This document shows positions 56,885 to 64,000 of a stretch of DNA of 64,000 nucleotides, piece by piece (position 1 is the stretch's first letter; each line of letters opens with the position of its first letter). The stretch comes from Ophioderma brevispina (Eukaryota; Echinodermata; Ophiuroidea; Amphilepidida; Ophiodermatidae). Position numbers and translations under genes: made by a program. Location of the stretch: positions 1-64,000 of the forward strand of contig JAMKCH010002860.1 of the NCBI GenBank assembly GCA_023653785.1, in the 5' to 3' direction. The notes under the pieces are model-generated. The model was given only the letters and a program-made list of their open reading frames with translations, was not told where the DNA came from and ran no database searches.

Positions 56885-57177
56885 TTAAAGGTGGGTGTTC
56901 TATGCTTTCTACCTCACAATAAAGCTCTTCACCAAAATATCTGATTATAAATTTTGAGTGAAATTGATCCAACAGGTAAGGAAAATTGGCGTATATGGTC
57001 AATCGTGTTTGAGGATGAGGCTATTTTGTTTTTGTTTGTATCATCTAAAGGGAACATTTTTCGGCCCTCACTTTATCTGAGTTATGAGAAAAATGTGACC
57101 TAGCTTCTGATACCAAAGTTTCAATTTTGATGTGGTTAAGTGGGGATGAGGCTATCAATCGCATCACCTACCTTTAA
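56885..57177. mobile_element. TTAA-bounded MITE, separate family
   Basis: TTAAAGGTGGGTG at 56885 and CATCACCTACCTTTAA ending at 57177, TTAA on both sides, 293 bp. Inner motifs GAGGATGAGGCTATTTTG and GGGGATGAGGCTATCAA resemble families 2 and 3 but are not alignable by eye. Confidence 0.75.
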
Positions 57178-58161
57178 TGCAACATCTTTCCTTTAATATA
57201 AGCTTTATATTAATGTGAACATGATAAAAGATTGTCTATTTTGTTGCTCTTGAAGAGTCCAATTTGGACTATTATACCAACATGAGTAATTGTTTCCTCA
57301 TTGTGAAGCCATGCTTTTGGGCCTAAAAATTTGTCATTTTGAATGACTCCCCCCCCCCCAACCCTTTTCTACCATTAATATCATAGTAGGAAAGTGATAT
57401 ACACAAATGCATTCATGCACTTACTGTGAAATAGTGCTCCATACTACAAAGGAATCTACATTCTACTGGCAGCTTAAGGCAAACAAGTGCAAGAAATGAT
57501 TTCTACAAATAAATCCAAGATTGTTTGAGAACATAGAGACTTTTGCTCTGTGCTTAAACTGGCCAAACTCAAATCCTGCATAGGTTACTCACTGAGTGTA
57601 AATTGTGGATAATGGTCCACTCAAACTGTATTTCAGGATTTGCAGAATTTGTCTCTCGTTGTATGTGACTTTTGAAGAACAACAAACAAAAATCTAACGA
57701 CCAAATGATCTTTCAAAAAGGTCAGTGTTTTACAAGGTTTCTGTTTTGAAGTTAGAGAGCAACATTTCCTTGTAGCTGCCCTCATTATCAGCTTCCATTT
57801 ACTGGGACAATTCCTGTTTTGTTTGTTACACCAAGCAGCCTTACCAGGAGCTGTGTGTTATCACATTTATTTTTAAAGAATCTATGACTACTTTTACCTG
57901 GTAGTACAATTGTTCAAAGCTGTGAAAAGTACCTTGTAAATGTTTTTATACCATGATAGAAAATGAAAGTTTACATTGAAAATACATGTAAAATATAGTC
58001 AATGTACTTTAGAAGGTTTCCCATGAAAAGGGAATAAAGGCAAATAGCAATATATTTGCTGTTTCTGTAATAGTTATCTACCAATATACTTTTTGCCATA
58101 GATTGTCTCCCACATGCATACCACATGGGGACTACTTAGGGGCTATCTAAGGCAAGAGGAA
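57178..58161. other. Intergenic, no gene seen
   Basis: AT-rich with one poly-C tract near 57350. Nothing else is supportable. Confidence 0.5.
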
Positions 58162-58338
58162 CAGGGCTCGCGCTAAGGATTTTTATTTGTGTAGCAATTT
58201 TTGCAACAGCGCTTGCTTTGTTCATGTTGATAGTTGATGTTGATATGGGAAAAATTGCTAAACAATCTTAAAATTGCATAGCAAATGGCAGAAAATGTGT
58301 AGCAAACTGCTATGCTAAACAAGCTGTCGCGAGCCCTG
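58162..58338. mobile_element. hAT MITE with 8-bp TSD, CAGGGCTCG ends
   Basis: CAGGGCTCGCG at 58162 mirrors CGCGAGCCCTG ending 58338, and AAGAGGAA is duplicated at 58154-58161 and 58339-58346. The interior alternates TGTGTAGCAA, TTGCTA and ATAGCAAA motifs in both orientations. 177 bp. It is a second hAT family, distinct from the GTGGCGTAGC type. Confidence 0.92.
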
Positions 58339-58346
58339 AAGAGGAA

Positions 58347-60229
58347 GGGTGTATCTTCTATGTAGTTCAAAGTTATATACTTCTTTTGCTATGTTTTGTG
58401 CTTACTTCCCCTTCACTCAGATATTATTTTTGATAAAGGTACATTAATAACAGTAGTACAGCCCAAGGTCAAAAACCATCTTGATATAAGCTTATGGTAG
58501 CTGTGTTGCAGTTTTGCCAAAACCTCAAACATCTCTTCAATCAGAAGGGTTCATATGGCAAATGAATTGGTCACCTTATATCTTATATCATGGTGTTATT
58601 GGATCAAGGAACATAAAACATGTTAACCACTCTATCTGATTGTCATCCATGGAGACTATAGTCAGGGACAGAATTAAAAGTATATTCTGCCTAATGTAAT
58701 ATGTTATCAAATTGTCATTTTGCATCATGAAATGTTTGTAAATTTACTCAGAGTAGAGTTGCAGCAAGTTCCCTGAAATATTTGAGGCATTTGTACAAGA
58801 GCTTTTAATTTGTTGCAATATATATATTCCCATCTTTTTTTTACACAGACCATGACCTTTGCCAAACAGCTGGGCCTGAACTTAGCATGAATTTTAGTCT
58901 GTGCAAATTCAGGCTTAAAATTTGGTTGAAAAAGAAATTTAGGTTATGCATAATGGCTGAAAACACTTTCAAGCTAAGATCAGGTTAAGTTCAGGCTTAA
59001 TTAGCTTGGAATAATGGTAAGGAGTATCGAACTCAAAGTTAGTTAAAGTTAAACCAAAGTTTTAAATCCGGTTTGTCCCCGCTAAAGGGGTGGCCGGATT
59101 CACCTCGCACTCAGCAATACTGCTGTGTGAGGATTTGTTGGAGCAAAAGATAACTGACCGGATGCCCTTCCTGACGCCAATCCACAGTTTTCGGTGGTGG
59201 GCGGAGCCTTTGGACAACCATGCAAGGCCTGGATGGCCACCATTAGCTCTCCAGAGCTGATGCCCTTGTAGGTAGATCTTCTTTTTCATTCTACCAGGGT
59301 AACCAGCTACCCTCATCATCAGATTTCCTTAGAAACCTGATCAAAGAATTTTTATATTCGCAGACAATTCATGGTGCAAATTGTGTTGGTCACAGTATTT
59401 ATATTATAATATTAGATGGCTTGAGATAACAGAATATCGCCCAAGCCTAGATCAAATATTGGGCGAGTCAAAGACAAGCCCAATATTTTCTCGGTACGGT
59501 CAATATTTTCTGTTACCAACTAGAATAAAGTCATCCAATATTATTATGCAAGAAGAAGCTGACTTGACAAAAATTTGTTTTAAAATGGCTTCAAAATAAA
59601 ATGACAGTGTATGCTTGATGAGTTGCAAAGCCCAATACTTGTTAGTTTTGTGTAGTGTTGGGCAGTATGTGCTAGTCGCACATACTTAGTTTTGTGTAGT
59701 GTTGGGCAGTATGTGCTAGTCGCACAGTGGTATTGCACCACACTGAAGCATCTGATGTATAATACATTTTAAATACCTGCGTGAGACACCGTTTTAATTA
59801 TTTATTTCAAAGTTATACAAGATTTAAGGATGTAAATGAAAACAGTGTTTGAAGAATCCATGGACCAAGCATGTTTATCTATTTTTATCGGCAATCAATT
59901 TCAAAAATCCACTGTATTCGATTTCACTCGGTCTTTGCTCAGACAACAGGAAAGGCTCAATTGGAAAGTTACAATAGTATAATTTCTGAATAACAGATAC
60001 TGTGATTTCCCTCAAAATAGTACATTATTTTAAAAATATTGATACAATCTTTAGATTCGGGCGGTGATGGTGTTAGTACATGTGTTGCTATGGAAACGTG
60101 CAGCCTGATAGAAAGCGTTTTAACTTTTTGACACTATGACTTTGCTAAATAAATGGTACAGTTATAAGCCAACCATGTGGTATCCATGCTGTAAGTTATG
60201 AGATTTCCCTGACATAAAATACACTTATT
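58347..60229. other. Intergenic with dispersed repeat fragment and a short duplication
   Basis: 59062-59320 holds a repeat (GGAGCAAAAGATAACTGACC, CCGGATGCCCTTCCTGACGCC, GGTGGGCGGAGCC) shared in part with 48032-48092. 59641-59728 is a 44-45 bp tandem duplication (TAGTTTTGTGTAGTGTTGGG..GCTAGTCGCACA). 58870-59060 has repeated TTCAGGCTTAA/AAGTTAAA motifs. No gene was seen. Confidence 0.5.
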
Positions 60230-61749
60230 GGTCCCCGCCAACTTCTGTTGGCGAAGGGGGACTATAGAAATGCTCTCCGTCCGGGCGTGTGTGTGTGGGG
60301 GGGGTCCACTCAATATCTTTGGATCTAAGCAAGCGTGGGTGTCCATCTTCGCAAAATAGGTGTATCTCAAGTACACGTTGGCATGGATCTGAAAGTGGAG
60401 GCATGGTCATGGGTCAGGTCAAATATGGTCAAAAATGGGGTTAAATTGCTACAAACCTTGTAAACACGATATCTTTTTTATCTAAGCAAGTATGGGTGTT
60501 CATCTTCACACCATAGATGTCGCTCAAGTAAGCGGCGGATGAGTTCAGAGATGGGTCATGTGGCATGGTCAAAGGTCAAATATGGTAAACAATCAGGTCA
60601 AATTTTGTCCAAAATGGGATAAAATTGCTATAAAAAAAGGCTGGCAATTGTGGCAGGATGATGAAACTTGGTGGGTGTGGTCAACATTCAGTGCCAAAAA
60701 ATTTGAGGTCATTTCAAGGTCATGCGGGGTCATTCAAGGTCAAATGGAATTAAATTGCTATAGCCCTTGTCAATTGTGGTAGGATGATGAAACTTGGAGG
60801 GTGTGGTCAACATTCAGTGCCGAAAAATTTGAAGGTCATTTCAAGGTCATGCGGGGTCATTCAAGGTCAAATGGAATTAAATTGCTATAGCCCTTGTCAA
60901 TTGTGGTAGGATGATGAAACTTGGAGGGTGGTGTCAAACATTCAGTGCCGAAAAATTTGAAGGTCATTTCAAGGTCATGCGGGGTCATTCAAGGTCAAAT
61001 GGGATAAAATTGCTATAACCCTTGTCAAATGTGTTAGGATGATGAAACTTGGTGGGTGTGGTCAACATTCAGTGCCAAAAAATTTGAAGGTCATTTGAAG
61101 GTCATGTGGGGTCATTCAAGGTAAACACTAAGTAGGTGGTAGGATGAGAAACTTGGTGATTGTGGTCACATTCCGTCAGAACAGTGCCAACAAATTTGCA
61201 GGTCATTTCAAGGTCATGTGGGGTCATCCAAGGTCAAATCACTAAGTATTGGTAGGATGATGAAACTTGGTGGGTGTGGTCAACATTCAGTGCCAAAAAT
61301 TTTGATGGTCATTCAAGGTCATGTGGGGTCATCCAAGGTCAAATCCATACACATGGTAGTATGGTCATGAAAACTGATGGGTGTATTTGCATTCATTGCC
61401 AAAACTTTGAAGGTCATTCAGGTCGTGGGGTTATTCAAGGTCAACTAACTCAACATGGGGTAGCCGTCATGAACTTTGTGGATGTGGTCAACATTTCTTA
61501 ACTGAAAATTGTGAACTGTGAAGGTCATCTCAAGGTCAATTAGGGTCATCTAAGGTCAAATAACTACATGGTATGGTCAATGTAGTCAACATTTGATACC
61601 GTCAAATTGCAACTGCTATGGCAGCAGCCTCAGTGGTTTGAGAACCACTTATTTCCATCACAATTTCCTATGGGACATCTTATAATTATATTCCCTCCAT
61701 TTACTATCGCGACGGGCTGGGGACCTTTGTGGTTCGAGAACCGCCTTGT
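60230..61749 (+). mobile_element. Helentron/HINE-like element C
   Basis: GGTCCCCGCCAAC, loop TTCT, GTTGGCGAAGGGGGAC forms a strong 5' hairpin (60230-60262). Near the 3' end GGGCTGGGGACC (61713-61724) is complementary to GGTCCCC, followed by TTTGTGGTTCGAGAACCGCCTTGT, the 3' end shared with elements A, B and D. The centre is a 127-bp minisatellite. No coding capacity was seen. Confidence 0.65.
60600..61580 (+). repeat. 127-bp minisatellite in element C
   Basis: AGGATGATGAAACTTGG recurs at about 60655, 60781, 60908 and 61036, then in degenerating copies near 61140, 61255 and 61355. Each unit contains GTCAACATTCAGTGCC and several AAGGTCA half-sites (AAGGTCATTTCAAGGTCATG). Units decay toward the 3' side. 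Confidence 0.9.
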
Positions 61750-62461
61750 TTGCATTTGCTTGATACGGTTTCCTGATATGAATTCTCTAAATATGATATA
61801 CAATGAATTTTGTCTTTAACCATTTCAACACCGTTAGATTCTGTATAGGTTGTCAGTGGTTTTAAGATAAGTCCTGAATGACCTGAAGCCATTCGGGAAG
61901 CCCTCTCAAAAAACACTGACTTAAGACTTGGCCTGTTTGTACTCATTTGAATGCATTTTTCATGCTGATCCAAATATGGTAATGAAATGCATAATTTTGT
62001 CTGCATTAGACAGAGGGTTAATAAAACAAAGGAACATTTCCATGTTGGGCGATGAGCACAAAGTCGGTGCATATAAACACTGGCAATTTGGGTCATGAGT
62101 TGCATCCATTCCTACTACAAGATGGGGATTTTATCTTCATGTTGGACACAAGGATTCTGGTGGGTAAATGTTTTCATGCAAGCACCATATAAGTTCCACA
62201 AGCTGACAGTCAATTTCCTCAAGTGGAGACAAGGGGCCGGATCACGAAGACATCTTAACGTGTGACATGTCTTAAAATATCCTGGATACTTAGACAAAGG
62301 CATGGTGCAATGTAAGAATTAGTCAGTAGTCAGACGTGTTAGTCGAGTCTAATAGCCCAGGAGCTAGCAACATTTGTAACACATCTCAAGTACAAAAGGT
62401 TTGAGTAATTAAATATGTAGGTAGACTGACAGGGACCCATGAAACATTGATTCTTAAGTGA
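61750..62461. other. Intergenic, no gene seen
   Basis: A minus-strand frame of 133 codons (61704-62105) overlaps the element C end and has no recognisable motif. Confidence 0.45.
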
Positions 62462-63190
62462 AGCAAATGGTGCCTTAAGAAGAGGGGGCCAAGACAATTT
62501 GTACAGGGGGGAGTCAAATTTTTAACTTGAGTCAATGCATATTTAAAATCTACCATGTTATTTGTCTAACCACAAGGATTCAGAAAAGGTATAGTTTGTA
62601 CTATATACAGCCCAAAAGTTTCAGAGTTATAAGCTAAAACACAAATCAATAAAAAGGGGCAACTTTTTAGTTGTTACAGGGGTCAAATTTTAAGTTGCTC
62701 CGATTTGGATAAAAAATGGTGCAAATTATTGGTGGAGCTCATGGATCAAAATAAGGAATAGTTTTGAGTGTCTCAAATGCTTGCTTAAGAAAGTAGGGGG
62801 GAAACAAAGTCAAGCCAAATGAATGCAATGGACGTTGACCTTCTGTTTGACCCTCTACATCGGTAACTAAGTATTTAGACAGTCAAAACTATTCTTTATT
62901 TTAATCATATGAACTCCATCAATAATTTGACCATTTTTGATCTAAATTGGAAGCACACTTCAAATTTGCCCCTGTACAAACCTTAAAATTTGACCCTTTT
63001 TATTGATTTTGCTGTTTTGAGCTTATAACTCTTAATTTACCTTTCGATAGTACAAGTAAAAAGTATACTTATCCTGACTCCTGTGGTTAGACAAAATACC
63101 ATGGTATAGTTTTCAACATGACGAGATCATTTTAAAAATTTGACCCCTGTAAAACCTTTGTCTGGCCCCTCTCTTAAGGCACCATTTGCT
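62462..63190. mobile_element. 729-bp near-complete palindrome (fold-back element)
   Basis: AGCAAATGGTGCCTTAAG at 62462 mirrors CTTAAGGCACCATTTGCT ending 63190 exactly. The arms continue inward with indels (AGAGGGGGCCA/TGGCCCCTCT, ACAGGGGTCAAATTTTAAG/CTTAAAATTTGACCC, AAATAAGGAATAG/CTATTCTTTATTTT) to a centre near 62840. It shares arms with 36809-37065 and resembles 18921-19892. Confidence 0.92.
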
Positions 63191-64000
63191 GCACTTAGAA
63201 TCACGTTTCAGGGGTTCCTGTCAGTCTGTCAAATATTTAATCATCAAACCTTTTGTATTGCGAGGTGTTACAAATGTATGTAGCTCCCGGTGTATAAGTA
63301 GAATGCATTGTTAGGGCATATCAATCCTGCATCTTATGTCGGGCTGTTGTACTAGCTGACCAGGTATAGCTGGAGATGCTTAGGACATGTTGTAACTCAC
63401 TACCCTCAGATATCATTTCAGAACCTGCTCCTGGTTTCTATTTGATCAATTACCGCAAACAACGGAAGGTCATTGTTCCGTGATACACTTGGACTACAAT
63501 AATTTCACAAATTCAGCTATAATACTAATTGTTCCATGAAAAATTAATTGTTAGAATAAAATTATGCCCTCAATTTGCTTAAGAGTGCTTCGTGAATCTG
63601 GCTTCTCCTCTCCAAAATCTTTCAATTAAGTTTTGTAAACAGGCCAGTCACTGACAACATGACTCTAATCGATACATTGAGGCCCAAAGAATAGCAATTT
63701 CTCTCAAAGCAGGCTGAAATGTGACAACGTTTTGTCTTAGGTTGTGTCATAATTATTTCATCGGCTGTCCATTGTTGTCATTGTTTTTGTTATTGTAAAC
63801 AATGATAAATGCTATCTGTGGTAATACAGTGATTATATTTAGATGCACTAACACAAAGGAACAGCAAAATGTATCATGGTATTGTTGTGGTCATTAGGAA
63901 TACTGTATAAGTGGAAATTTTTGTGAATTTCGCAAGTGAACATATAAACGTGAAAATTAAAAACTCGAAAAGAACTTTTTGCATAGAATTGTGTATTGCA
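63191..64000. other. Intergenic, no gene seen
   Basis: AT-rich to the right edge; no exon, RNA gene or bounded repeat. Confidence 0.5.

Noticed and set aside
59062..59319. 85-codon minus-strand frame
   Set aside because: Part of its DNA recurs at 48032-48092 as a dispersed repeat, and no known domain is visible.
1..64000. CRISPR arrays, rRNA, tRNA genes and bacterial operon features
   Set aside because: The tandem arrays have no spacer structure, no cloverleaf could be drawn, and all coding evidence is split by eukaryotic introns.

Overview
The window is eukaryotic and non-coding for most of its length: short broken reading frames, AT-rich intergenic and intronic DNA, canonical GT/AG splice junctions, and a dense load of non-autonomous transposons. 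The repeat types (hAT, TTAA-bounded and Helentron-like elements, and a repeat with an (ATT)n tail) suggest a marine invertebrate, perhaps a non-vertebrate deuterostome such as an echinoderm. That placement is an inference from repeat style, not from a marker gene. Many small indels between duplicated segments suggest unpolished long-read sequence, a highly heterozygous genome, or both.

The one gene I can support is a plus-strand tetraspanin between about 27 and 55.6 kb. Its exons are: a first exon with TM1/TM2 (37390-37707), TM3 (39663-39758), the start of the large extracellular loop (42214-42290), the rest of the loop with a P-x-x-SCC-like motif (47178-47348), TM4 (53414-53492) and the C-terminal tail with stop (55545-55622). 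The first three exons, with a TATA-box promoter, also occur in a diverged upstream copy (26957-36808). That copy looks like an uncollapsed second haplotype or an old partial tandem duplication. In both copies part of the TM3 exon and its donor site is repeated in tandem.

Layout: 0.5-5.8 kb is a nested stack of TIR elements; 5.9-21 kb holds scattered MITEs and fold-back elements with no recognisable gene; 21.9-25.6 kb is Helentron-like element A; 26.0-26.7 kb is an orientation-switching short-motif satellite; 27.0-36.8 kb is copy 1, containing Helentron-like element B with a 3.3-kb G-rich satellite; 37.2-42.9 kb is copy 2 of the tetraspanin 5' half; 43-56 kb is the 3' half of the gene with MITEs, element D and a decayed non-LTR reverse transcriptase; 56-64 kb has hAT MITEs, element C with a 127-bp minisatellite, and a 729-bp near-complete palindrome.

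The most interesting observation is that elements A, B, C and D have unrelated interiors but one terminal design: a 5' hairpin, a third copy of one hairpin arm near the 3' end, and a shared 3' palindrome (GGTTCGAGAACC). The arm sequence differs between elements while pairing is kept. Element B has an empty allele in the same window, showing insertion into a T-run without target duplication. This fits Helentron-associated (HINE, or bivalve pearl-like) elements.
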